Origin: Yoonia tamlensis
GTDB taxonomy: Bacteria; Pseudomonadota; Alphaproteobacteria; Rhodobacterales; Rhodobacteraceae
DNA length: 64,000 nt
Direction: 5' to 3'
Assembly: GCF_900115105.1 (NCBI RefSeq)
Contig: NZ_FOYP01000001.1
Span: forward strand, 1,824,097-1,888,096
Shown: positions 9,756-16,913 of the stretch, in pieces
How positions within the stretch are numbered: position 1 is the first letter of the stretch
Layout of the letters: each line of letters begins with the position of its first letter
The notes under the pieces: model-generated
The model's database searches: none
Told to the model about the DNA's origin: nothing
The model's input: only the letters and a program-made list of their open reading frames with translations
Position numbers and translations under genes: made by a program

Positions 9756-9929
9756 TCAAATGCCGATGCGTAGCAGAATTGCTGCGGCAACTGCACAGCC
9801 AACACTAGCGAACATGAAGCTTTCAAAACTGCGGCCCAAAAGCAGCCCTGATTTATTGCCTGAAAACAGCATCAAGAGCCACACACCCGAACAAATCAGA
9901 AAACACAGCAAAGCAATCAATCCCAACAT
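9756..9929 (-). CDS. Small two-helix membrane protein, 57 residues
   Basis: Short unrecognised gene. The translation begins MLGLIALLCFLICSGVW and ends AAAILLRIGI. It contains two hydrophobic segments (about residues 2-23 and 38-55) joined by a short polar loop with lysine and arginine, which predicts a helical hairpin in the membrane. An AGGA element sits six bases before the ATG, and the hydrophobicity pattern would be unlikely in a chance frame. It stands alone between rluD and tRNA-His. Function unknown. Confidence 0.6.
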   Translation of the reverse strand: MLGLIALLCFLICSGVWLLMLFSGNKSGLLLGRSFESFMFASVGCAVAAAILLRIGI

Positions 9930-10097
9930 TTGTTTTTCCTATGGAAGCTACTGAATGTGAGTAAACTGTCGGTCGCCATGTAACGTTGAATTTAACTAAA
10001 ATAGCTTGGCAACACAATGGGCTCAAACCTGCCATTCGCTGCATTCCTCTCGAAAGTCCGGTTTTCCATCTTGGGGAAGGAGATAGTGGTAAGGTAA

Positions 10098-10111
10098 GGT
10101 CAAATTTGACC
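10098..10111. repeat. 14-bp perfect palindrome
   Basis: GGTCAAATTTGACC lies about 35 bases past the 3' end of tRNA-His on the lower-coordinate side. It may serve as a protein site or part of a terminator; no T run follows. Confidence 0.4.
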
Positions 10112-10145
10112 ACCGCTTTTCACCAAACACTACGAAATTTGAGAA

Positions 10146-10222
10146 TGGTACCGCCTCCCCGGCTTGAACGGGGGACCCCTGGTTCCACAAACCAGTGCTC
10201 TAACCAACTGAGCTAAGGCGGC
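10146..10222 (-). tRNA. tRNA-His (anticodon GTG), CCA encoded
   Basis: On the minus strand the 77-nt sequence folds into a complete cloverleaf. The anticodon loop TTGTGGA contains GTG, the T loop is TTCAAGC, the acceptor arms are GCCGCCT and AGGCGGT, and the 3' end is A plus CCA. The base before position 1 is T, not G, and the discriminator is A73, so this tRNA lacks the usual G-1:C73 identity pair of histidine tRNAs. The first pair is G1-T72. Confidence 0.95.
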
Positions 10223-10363
10223 ATTGCGCGTGATTTAGCGGCACGTGCGGATGAATGCAAGTGCCTCATGCCGAAAAACCCGCGTCAAAGCATGGCGCGC
10301 GACGACACCCTTGCCAATTATGCCCGCGCCCTTGTAGGAAACCCCATCAATAAAGGAATGACC

Positions 10364-10555
10364 ATGGGCATTAACAGCGAACGCGACATCGAAGCGAATA
10401 TGCAAATCGGGCCAACCGACCAAGGGATGGTGCGCATCTTTATCGAATCCGGCGGCACCGAAATCCCGATGGATTTCGAACCCGAAGAAGCCGAAGAAAT
10501 CGCCGAAGAAATCCGCGCCGCCGTGATGGCCGCCCGCGCAATCAAAAAGCGCTGA
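10364..10555 (+). CDS. DUF6324 small acidic protein
   Basis: Protein of 63 residues beginning MGINSERDIEANMQIGPTD, with a strongly acidic segment EPEEAEEIAEEI near the C-terminus. This matches my recollection of DUF6324, a short family of Rhodobacterales; function unknown. A longer open frame begins at 10268, but ATG 10364 has an AAAGGA site six bases ahead, and the family starts there. The last 14 bases overlap the end of the convergent mmcB gene. Confidence 0.75.
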   Translation: MGINSERDIEANMQIGPTDQGMVRIFIESGGTEIPMDFEPEEAEEIAEEIRAAVMAARAIKKR

Positions 10556-11000
10556 TAAATCCGGGGTCTTGCGCCGCCTGCGCCCGAATGGCGGCATGGC
10601 GCGCGATTTTTTGCACCAACACCTTGCGCCGCGCTGGCGCAAGCTTGGCCTCTGGGCCCATCCGGATAATTTCCGCGCCGTATGCATCGGCAAAGATCAG
10701 CCCCGTATCATCCGGCAAAAGATCGGTCGGAAAATCGCTGTCGACCGCCCAAAAATACCGGTCACACCAATCCAGATAGCCCTGCCATTTTTGGTCTGTT
10801 GTAAAATCCGCACGGCTTGATTTGCATTCAACGATCCAGACTTCGCCCTTTGGGCCTAGCCCCATCACATCCACCCGCAGCCCTTTGGCGGGGGCAAGCT
10901 CTTGTACTGAGACGAAATCATAGCTGCGCAAATGCCGCGCAACCCCGCGCGCCAGCAACTGGCCGGGCATTAAATCGCAAAGAGGTGAGTCGCCTGCCAT
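10542..11000 (-). CDS. mmcB: MmcB, SOS-induced putative DNA repair nuclease
   Basis: Protein of 152 residues resembling MmcB, described in Caulobacter as an SOS gene needed for mitomycin C resistance. The core carries a PD-(D/E)XK-like pattern: RVDVMGLGPKGEVWIVECKSS, in which D and the E-x-K pair are candidate catalytic residues, followed by DQKWQGYLDWCDRYFWAV. A nuclease role is inferred from this pattern. A perfect GAAC-N7-GAAC SOS box lies 12-26 bases before the start codon, which supports both the assignment and LexA control. Confidence 0.87.
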   Translation of the reverse strand: MAGDSPLCDLMPGQLLARGVARHLRSYDFVSVQELAPAKGLRVDVMGLGPKGEVWIVECKSSRADFTTDQKWQGYLDWCDRYFWAVDSDFPTDLLPDDTGLIFADAYGAEIIRMGPEAKLAPARRKVLVQKIARHAAIRAQAAQDPGFISAF

Positions 11001-11011
11001 GCTAATAATGT

Positions 11012-11026
11012 GAACAATACGTGAAC
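11012..11026 (-). promoter_or_regulatory. LexA (SOS) box of mmcB
   Basis: GAACAATACGTGAAC read on the plus strand, that is GTTC-N7-GTTC on the minus strand, the alphaproteobacterial LexA site. It is 12 bases upstream of the mmcB ATG, where bound LexA would block the promoter. Confidence 0.85.
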
Positions 11027-11336
11027 AAATGGCAATAACCCAAAACTTTTCCTAAAAATATCGACAAAATTACAGAATGCATAAAATTGAAGGCAATATT
11101 AACAGCATTAGCCTCCTCCCCTTATTAATAAGGCGCAAACGCGATCTTTGGGTCGCTATGCTGCGACACCCGCGACAAACATTGTTCACAATAAGGCAGC
11201 TTACGTAGGGGCAATGCCCAATTTACCTCCCCAAGGTCACGGTTTTGTCCAGTTTATGCGCGAATACATAAGTGTTGGTTAAGATGCGGTACAACACGGC
11301 GTCGCGAAAACCAGAACCGAACGGCAGGAGAGCAAG
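11027..11336. other. AT-rich divergent intergenic region with a CtrA-like site
   Basis: Divergent promoter region between mmcB and a small gene. The half near mmcB is visibly AT-rich. ATAA-GTGTTGG-TTAA at 11268-11282 has the half-site spacing of a CtrA box, one base off consensus. No gene was recognised here. Confidence 0.35.
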
Positions 11337-11483
11337 ATGTCACTTTTTAGCGGGATTACTGTTTACGAAGTTTCAATGGCCCTGATCATGGTCGGTCTTG
11401 CCGAGCGCGTTCTCCTGGCCTACGCGCCGATTGAAATGGTTGGCCCGAATGGCTGGCTGATCAAAGGCGACATCAAAGAATAA
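11337..11483 (+). CDS. Unrecognised 48-residue protein
   Basis: Short gene with a good ribosome site (AGGAG, 7 bases before the ATG). The product begins MSLFSGITVYEVSMALIMVG and ends with NGWLIKGDIKE. An amphipathic or membrane-associated helix is likely at residues 7-30, followed by a short polar tail. It has a leader of over 300 bases on the mmcB side and is followed by a structured-looking non-coding stretch. No family is recognised and function is unknown. Confidence 0.6.
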   Translation: MSLFSGITVYEVSMALIMVGLAERVLLAYAPIEMVGPNGWLIKGDIKE

Positions 11484-11499
11484 TCTGTGATCCCTACTT

Positions 11500-11712
11500 G
11501 CCCTGCCCCATAATCCACCCTACCTGTAAACACGGCGGGTTTCTGCTCTTCTCGTTATCCCGGGTACAAATCCAGCGGCCTTAAGCAAATCCTAGGATGC
11601 TGGCTCTGTTCTGACCCTGGTTAGTTTACCTGGCGCCCACCTGTACATACAGGTCCTCAGGATTAGTTACCCCTACGGCTGCCGCGGTTCCCGCCACCTT
11701 TACCGCTTACCG
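11500..11712. ncRNA. Possible structured RNA of unknown class
   Basis: Non-coding stretch dense in complementary segments: ACCTGT-ACAT-ACAGGT, CCAGC with GCTGG around ATCCTAGGAT, and a long-range pair GGCGGG (about 11533) with CCCGCC (about 11692) that could close a fold of some 165 nt. Strand is uncertain. I compared it by eye with tmRNA, SRP RNA, RNase P RNA and 6S RNA and found no convincing conserved motif. It may instead be the leader of the downstream GFA gene or a decayed region. The start includes a half copy of the 3403 palindrome. Confidence 0.3.
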
Positions 11713-11732
11713 CCGCATGTTGGGGGTTGAAA

Positions 11733-12104
11733 ATGAACCAGTTCACCGGAACCTGCCTGTGCGGGGCAGTGCAATTCACGGCCTCGGAACAGCCCCTGCG
11801 CATCGGCATTTGCCACTGCCGAGATTGCCGCAGGCACCACGGGGCCGCATTTTATGCCGCCGCCGTTTTTGACCGGCATGCCGTGACAATCACCGGAACC
11901 TATGCCGCCCACGCAGGGCGCGCGTTTTGCCCCGAATGCGGATCATCCGTGTTTGCGCGCTGTGGCGACGAAATTGAATTGCATCTCGGCGCGCTATCAA
12001 ACGGCGAAACATTGGTCCCGACATACGAACTTTGGACAGAGCAGCGATTGCCTTGGGTGCAGCCACTGCCAGCGGCGCAGCAATTCGCGCGTGGGCGCGA
12101 TTAA
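11733..12104 (+). CDS. GFA (DUF636) family zinc protein
   Basis: Protein of 123 residues of the glutathione-dependent formaldehyde-activating (Gfa) family. Visible zinc ligands are CLC near the N-terminus, CHCRDC about residue 30, and CPEC about residue 70, the expected CxC, CxxC and CxxC arrangement. Most family members have no proven formaldehyde role, so substrate is open. ATG 11733 is preceded by GGGGG at a normal distance. The stop shares TTAA (12101-12104) with the convergent nusB stop. Confidence 0.83.
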   Translation: MNQFTGTCLCGAVQFTASEQPLRIGICHCRDCRRHHGAAFYAAAVFDRHAVTITGTYAAHAGRAFCPECGSSVFARCGDEIELHLGALSNGETLVPTYELWTEQRLPWVQPLPAAQQFARGRD

Positions 12105-12568
12105 AACTTCTCTGGCTGCGCTTCGCGGGCCATGTGATCAAGCACTGCGTTCACGAACTTCGGCTCTTTGCCGTCATGTGAAAACGCTTCTGAAACGGCG
12201 ACAAATTCGCTGATCACGACTTTGGGCGGGGTTTCGCCCTGACGCAGTTCAGCCCCAGCAGCGCGAAACAGTGCGCGCCATGTCGGGTCGATCCGTGCAA
12301 TCGGCCATTTAGCTACAAGCGCGCGGTCGGTCATCTGGTCAATCGCGGCCTGTTCGTTCACCGCGCCGTCCATAAGCGCGCGAAATGTGTCCAGATCGCC
12401 CTCGATCATTTCAACGTCATCATAGGTCGCGCCAAAGCGGTGGTCTTCGAATTCGCGCATCACCTGATCGACGGTCTGGCCCGAGGCCTCCATCTGGAAC
12501 AAGGCCTGCACAGCATAAAGCCGTGCGGCGGATTTCATTTTGCGACGTTGGTTGTTCGAAATGGTCAT
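12101..12568 (-). CDS. nusB: NusB, transcription antitermination factor
   Basis: RNA-binding protein of 155 residues that, with NusE, binds boxA and supports antitermination of rRNA operons. The sequence after the start (RRKMKSAARLYAVQALFQ) is the characteristic first helix, and the C-terminus has VVISEFVAVSEAF and KFVNAVLDHMAR, which match the NusB fold. The start at 12568 overlaps the ribH stop as ATGA; the frame is open to 12646, but the extra part lies inside ribH. It ends the riboflavin gene series, a common arrangement. Confidence 0.93.
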   Translation of the reverse strand: MTISNNQRRKMKSAARLYAVQALFQMEASGQTVDQVMREFEDHRFGATYDDVEMIEGDLDTFRALMDGAVNEQAAIDQMTDRALVAKWPIARIDPTWRALFRAAGAELRQGETPPKVVISEFVAVSEAFSHDGKEPKFVNAVLDHMAREAQPEKF

Positions 12569-13104
12569 GCGTTTGTTTTGCCGTCTGTTTGACCCGCGAG
12601 CAGAATTTCTTGGGTAAAGCCCACCGGTTTTTCGGATTGGCCCCACTTACGGGCGAGCGCGACAAGGTGCAAGGCCGCAGCGGCCGCGCCGCCACCTTTA
12701 TTCATTTGTGCGGGATCTGCGCGCACTTCGGCTTGTGTGCGGTTTTCGACCGTCAGGATGCCATTGCCAATACAGACGCCTTGCAGCCCCAGCAGCTGGA
12801 TGGCGCGCGAACTGTCATTGCAGACCGTGTCATAATGGGTGGTTTCACCGCGGATCACACAGCCCAATGCGACATAACCGTCGAAATTCGACATGCGTTC
12901 GGCAATGCCGATGGCGGTTGGGATTTCAAGCGCGCCGGGGACTTCGACGATATCCCATGTGGCGCCCGCTTTTTCGATTTCAGCCTTGGCGCCCGCGATC
13001 TGGTTGTCGGAAATATCCTTGTAATAGGGCGAGGCCACAATCAGGATTTTCACCGGCTTTTCAAAGGTTGGCAGCGGCATGATGTAATGCGATGGTCCGG
13101 CCAT
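12565..13104 (-). CDS. ribH: RibH, 6,7-dimethyl-8-ribityllumazine synthase
   Basis: Condenses the pyrimidine from GTP with 3,4-dihydroxy-2-butanone 4-phosphate in riboflavin synthesis. The protein is 179 residues. Typical segments are VPGALEIPTAI, ALGCVIRGETTHYD with the conserved RGxTxHxx loop, and GNGILTVEN. The N- and C-terminal tails are slightly longer than average. The start overlaps the ribB stop by one base (TAATG) and its stop overlaps nusB, so translation is coupled across three genes. Confidence 0.95.
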   Translation of the reverse strand: MAGPSHYIMPLPTFEKPVKILIVASPYYKDISDNQIAGAKAEIEKAGATWDIVEVPGALEIPTAIGIAERMSNFDGYVALGCVIRGETTHYDTVCNDSSRAIQLLGLQGVCIGNGILTVENRTQAEVRADPAQMNKGGGAAAAALHLVALARKWGQSEKPVGFTQEILLAGQTDGKTNA

Positions 13105-14234
13105 TATCCGATCTCCGAAATTTTGCGTGTGCCTGTGATTTCAAGCCCGTAAGCGTCAAGACCCACGACCTTGGGCATTGGGGAGTTGGTCAGCAGCTCG
13201 ATCTTGTGCAACCCGAGCGAGCTGAGGATCTGCGCGCCCAGCCCGTATTGGCGCAAGGTCTTGGGCGATGCTTCGGCGTCCGGATCGACCTGCATATGCA
13301 GATCACGCAGCAGGACAAGCGCGCCGCGCCCCTCATCTGCAATCAGCTGCATCGCATCACCAAATTCGTTGCGCCGCCCCGCAGGGCCCGCGCCGATCAC
13401 ATCCAGCATCGGGTCAAGCGCATGCATCCGCACCAGCACAGGTTCAGGGGTGGTGATGTCGCCTTTGACCAAAGCGATATGTTCGGCCCCTTGGGTTTCA
13501 TCGGTGTAAATCCGCATTTCCCAGTTACCGCCGAATTCGGACTGGATCTGGCTGACCTCGCGGACGCGTACCAGATTGTCGTGGCGGCGACGGTAGGCGA
13601 TCAGATCGCTGATCGTGCCGATCTTCAGCCCGTGCAATTGCGCAAATGCGATCAGGTCCGGCAGACGCGCCATTTCGCCGTCTTCTTTCATGATCTCGCA
13701 AATCACGCCGGATGGGTTCAGCCCCGCAAGCCGTGAAATATCGACGGCGGCCTCTGTATGGCCTGCGCGGACCAGAACGCCGCCATCGCGCGCGCGCAGC
13801 GGGAACACGTGGCCCGGCGTGGCGATATCGGCGGCACCTTTGGATGCATCAATCGCCGTGGCGACAGTGCGCGCGCGGTCATGGGCAGAAATGCCGGTGC
13901 TGACGCCTTCGCGGGCTTCAATGCTCACTGTGAAAGCGGTTTCATGGCGCGATGAATTATGCGAGGCCATCAGCGGCAGACCCAGCGCATCGATACGGCT
14001 GCCGGGCAAGGTCAGGCAGATCAGCCCGCGCCCGTGGGTCGCCATAAAGTTGATCGCGTCAGGCGTGGCCATTTGCGCAGGGATCACCAGATCGCCTTCG
14101 TTTTCGCGGTCCTCGTGATCGACAAGCACGAACATGCGGCCGTTGCGCGCGTCTTCGATGATATCTTCGATCGTGCTGATCGCATCCGCCCAGTCTTGTT
14201 CGACCGGACCGGGTGTTTCGAAATTCTGGCTCAT
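13104..14234 (-). CDS. ribB: RibB DHBP synthase fused to a degenerate RibA-like domain (RibBX type)
   Basis: The N-terminal half (about residues 1-205) is a complete 3,4-dihydroxy-2-butanone 4-phosphate synthase, with DHEDRENEGDLV, the region around MATHGRGLICL, and HTEAAVDISRLAGL. The C-terminal half aligns with GTP cyclohydrolase II but lacks its active site. The zinc-binding HSEC-x(n)-CDC cysteines are replaced by MHALD and a cysteine-free stretch, and the RQEGRGIGL catalytic segment is replaced by LRDLHMQV. A working RibA must therefore be encoded elsewhere. The real start is 14234; the extra upstream frame to 14312 crosses a repeat. Confidence 0.9.
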   Translation of the reverse strand: MSQNFETPGPVEQDWADAISTIEDIIEDARNGRMFVLVDHEDRENEGDLVIPAQMATPDAINFMATHGRGLICLTLPGSRIDALGLPLMASHNSSRHETAFTVSIEAREGVSTGISAHDRARTVATAIDASKGAADIATPGHVFPLRARDGGVLVRAGHTEAAVDISRLAGLNPSGVICEIMKEDGEMARLPDLIAFAQLHGLKIGTISDLIAYRRRHDNLVRVREVSQIQSEFGGNWEMRIYTDETQGAEHIALVKGDITTPEPVLVRMHALDPMLDVIGAGPAGRRNEFGDAMQLIADEGRGALVLLRDLHMQVDPDAEASPKTLRQYGLGAQILSSLGLHKIELLTNSPMPKVVGLDAYGLEITGTRKISEIG

Positions 14235-14290
14235 GCGGATCCCCGAAAAATATGTTCCTTCGCAGATAGACCAGCCGCCCCAGTTTGAAA

Positions 14291-14361
14291 AGGGTGGTGG
14301 ATCAAGATCCACCCTACGACGTTACGATGCGATGAGTCCGTAGGGTGGATTTCAAACCACC
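14291..14361. repeat. Tandem palindromic repeats between ribB and the upstream gene
   Basis: Two copies of the 3403-type palindrome, GGTGGATC-AA-GATCCACC at the left and GTAGGGTGGAT-TTCA-AACCACC at the right, separated by about 30 bases. The inner arms of the two copies are also complementary to each other, allowing one larger hairpin. The upstream gene ends inside the right copy (stop at 14352-14354). The element could attenuate ribB-ribH-nusB transcription. Confidence 0.65.
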
Positions 14362-14918
14362 GCCTGCGCGAAATAGACATCCGCGGGCACATAGCCCGCC
14401 ATTTTGCCTGTCTCGACCCATTCGCGCTCAAACGCGGTATCACCGACCAGCACCAGCCGGCTTGCAGGTGTTTTGGCATCGGCTGTCATGGCACGAAACT
14501 GGTCGCGGACGCTTGACCAGCTATCGGTAAATTGCGGCGCGCGGAATGCACGGTCGATTTGCGGCAATGCCTGCAAGTGTTTGACCATCGCAGGCGCATG
14601 CGCCAATGCAATACGCTGCGCACCAATCAATTGATCAAGCTTGCGTTTCCGGTCCGCAGCCATCGCCTGCCCTGCACGCAAAACCCGCAGCGCGTTATTC
14701 GAGAACATAAACCCGATCAGATCATCGCCGGAACTGGCCCGAATGCCTGCATAGGTCTTGTAGGGCAGCCCCAGTTCGGCGGCGCGGCGCACCCGCATAC
14801 GGATCACCTCGACCGGCAGGGTGGGCATAAGTTTCTTGCGCGCTTTGGTCCAGACATGTTTGCGCCAGGTATGGCCGGGTTCAATCACGCGGCCCGAATT
14901 ATGCCCGATGCCCGCCAT
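14352..14918 (-). CDS. Conserved-looking protein of unknown function within the rib series
   Basis: Protein of 188 residues starting MAGIGHNSGR, an N-terminal motif I have seen in several alphaproteobacterial proteins of unknown role. It is basic, with arginine- and lysine-rich helices (TKARKKLMPTLPVEVIRMRVRRAAELG), no signal peptide and no membrane segment. The ATG overlaps the ribE stop by one base (TGATG); a GTG one codon upstream is an alternative. Its place between ribE and ribB suggests co-expression with riboflavin synthesis. I cannot assign a function. Confidence 0.7.
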   Translation of the reverse strand: MAGIGHNSGRVIEPGHTWRKHVWTKARKKLMPTLPVEVIRMRVRRAAELGLPYKTYAGIRASSGDDLIGFMFSNNALRVLRAGQAMAADRKRKLDQLIGAQRIALAHAPAMVKHLQALPQIDRAFRAPQFTDSWSSVRDQFRAMTADAKTPASRLVLVGDTAFEREWVETGKMAGYVPADVYFAQAVV

Positions 14919-15514
14919 CACGCAAACTCTTGTAACCGCGCGACATAGCGCGCCATCGTGTCGATCTCGATGTTGATCTCATCGCCGACCCGCGCATCGC
15001 CCCATGTGGTCGCTGTTTTGGTATGCGGGATAATATTGATCCCGAATTCCGCGCCCGACACTTCGTTGACCGTCAGGGACGTGCCGTTGAGCGCAACCGA
15101 TCCTTTGGGTGCGATAAATCTGGCCAGCGCATCAGGCGCACGGAACGTCACCCGCGTGCTATCGCCTTCATCATGCATCGCAATCACCTGTGCGACCCCG
15201 TCCACATGGCCCGACACAATATGCCCGCCCAATTCGTCCCCGACTTTCAACGCGCGTTCGAGGTTCAGTCGCGTGCCGACAGCCCAGCCGCCAACATTCG
15301 TCGCACCCACCGTTTCAGCCGAGATTTCCACATCAAACCAGTTGCGCGGCGCATCGCCCAGCGCGATCACCGTCAGGCAAACCCCGTTGCAGGCGATCGA
15401 CGCGCCGATATCAACCCCGCCCACATCATAGCCCGTCGCGATCCGCGCGCGCAGGTCGCCGCGTTGCTCAAGCGTGATCACTTCGCCAATATCTGTGACA
15501 ATCCCTGTAAACAT
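14918..15514 (-). CDS. ribE: Riboflavin synthase alpha subunit
   Basis: Dismutates two molecules of 6,7-dimethyl-8-ribityllumazine to riboflavin and the pyrimidine. The 198-residue protein begins with the invariant MFTGIVTDIGEV and shows the two lumazine-binding repeats, with CNGVCLTV in the first and LNGTSLTVNEV in the second, plus GHIVSGHVDG. The start at 15514 is set by the MFTGI motif; the longer frame has no family similarity. It is separated from ribD by two capsule genes on the other strand. Confidence 0.95.
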   Translation of the reverse strand: MFTGIVTDIGEVITLEQRGDLRARIATGYDVGGVDIGASIACNGVCLTVIALGDAPRNWFDVEISAETVGATNVGGWAVGTRLNLERALKVGDELGGHIVSGHVDGVAQVIAMHDEGDSTRVTFRAPDALARFIAPKGSVALNGTSLTVNEVSGAEFGINIIPHTKTATTWGDARVGDEINIEIDTMARYVARLQEFA

Positions 15515-15638
15515 GCACCCGTCCTTTATTGCTGTCATTTGACTAGCCCGTGGCGTGCAGCCACGCAAGCGCGCGCACATCATATCTTTACGCTTAACCG
15601 CTTACCTCGGCGCGCATCAGCCGTTATATGTGGGCCTT

Positions 15639-16910
15639 ATGGATAGCACGCGTAACTTTTTGTTTCTCCAAGGGCCGCACGGGCCGTTTTTTGCGCAGCT
15701 TGCAAAAATGCTGGTTGCGGCGGGGGCTAACGTGCACCGCGTGGGCTTTAACGCAGGTGACCGCGTGTTTTGGGGGCGGATGCCCAATTATATCGCGTTT
15801 CGCGCGGCGCGCGATGCGTGGCCAGAAAGGCTCTGCGCTATTCTGCGCGACCGCGCGATCACCGATATTGTGATCTATGGCGATACCCGCCCGATCCACG
15901 CCACTGCCGTCGCCCAAGCCAAGGCCGCTGGCCTGCGTATACATGTCTTCGAAGAAGGCTATCTGCGCCCCTATTGGGTCACTTATGAACGTGACGGATC
16001 CAACGGGCATTCCGCGCTGATGGATATCCCTCTGCCCGAGATGCGCGCCCGACTGGCCGCAGGCACCACCGATATCCCGCCGCCGCCGTCGCATTGGGGC
16101 GATATGCGCCAGCATATTTTCTATGGCGCGCTTTATCATTGGTTTGTGATGTTCTGGAACCGTGGCTACCCGCAATTCAAACCGCACCGCGCCCTGCCTA
16201 TCCACCGCGAGGCGCTGCTTTATTCCAAACGCCTGTGCTTGATGCCGTTTCTGGCGCTTAGCCGGATATATGCCACGTATAAAATCAAAAAAGCAGGCTA
16301 CCCCTATCATATCGCGCTATTGCAGCTTGAACATGACGCAAGCTTTCAGGCGCATTCGCCGTTTGACGATATGCACGGGTTTCTGGCGCTTGTCATCGAC
16401 GGGTTCGCGCGCGGCGCGCCGGCGCATCATCACCTTGTGATCAAGGCGCATCCGCTTGAAAGCGGGCAATCGCCGCTGCGCAAGATGATCCGCAAACTGG
16501 CGCAAGAACACGGGGTTGCCAAACGGGTGCATTATCTGCGTGGTGGCAAGCTGGCCGGTATTCTAGCCCAAGCGCGCAGTGCGGTGACGGTGAACTCCAC
16601 GGCGGGCCAGCAAGCGCTTTGGCGCGGCATTCCGCTCCGCGCCTTTGGCACCAGCATTTATGAAAAACCCGAATTTGTATCCACGCAGCCCCTGCCCGCA
16701 TTCTTTGCCCACCCCATGCGGCCGGATGCCGAAGCCTACCGCGACTACCGGCAGTTTTTGTTGCAAACCAGTCAGGTTCCCGGCGGGTTTTATTCTTCCA
16801 AGGGGCGCGATCAGCTCAAGCGGCAATTGGTCGACAAGATGCTTGCGCCCCAAGGCCCCTATGCGCGCGCGCCACAGTCCAAAGCGCGTACGATGAAGGT
16901 CGTGCGCTAG
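15639..16910 (+). CDS. kpsS: KpsS-type capsule Kdo transferase
   Basis: Protein of 423 residues resembling KpsS, which adds the first beta-Kdo residues to the lysophospholipid anchor of group 2-type capsules. The N-terminus has the family pattern FLFLQGPHGPFFAQLA, followed by HRVGFNAGD. Other typical blocks are VFEEGYLRPYWVTYE, LLQLEHDASF and VTVNSTAGQQAL. ATG 15639 is chosen because the motif begins five codons later; the frame is open to 15555. It is followed three bases later by kpsC, so the two are co-transcribed, against the flanking riboflavin genes. Confidence 0.85.
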   Translation: MDSTRNFLFLQGPHGPFFAQLAKMLVAAGANVHRVGFNAGDRVFWGRMPNYIAFRAARDAWPERLCAILRDRAITDIVIYGDTRPIHATAVAQAKAAGLRIHVFEEGYLRPYWVTYERDGSNGHSALMDIPLPEMRARLAAGTTDIPPPPSHWGDMRQHIFYGALYHWFVMFWNRGYPQFKPHRALPIHREALLYSKRLCLMPFLALSRIYATYKIKKAGYPYHIALLQLEHDASFQAHSPFDDMHGFLALVIDGFARGAPAHHHLVIKAHPLESGQSPLRKMIRKLAQEHGVAKRVHYLRGGKLAGILAQARSAVTVNSTAGQQALWRGIPLRAFGTSIYEKPEFVSTQPLPAFFAHPMRPDAEAYRDYRQFLLQTSQVPGGFYSSKGRDQLKRQLVDKMLAPQGPYARAPQSKARTMKVVR

Positions 16911-16913
16911 GAC

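Noticed and set aside
10146-10222. tRNA-His as a genomic island attachment site
   Set aside because: No integrase and no repeated tRNA 3' end was found on either side.
11640-11712. Resemblance to tmRNA 3' end or 16S rRNA 3' end
   Set aside because: Short matches only (about 11 bases to AGCCGTAGGGG); no tag reading frame, no T loop and no anti-Shine-Dalgarno sequence.
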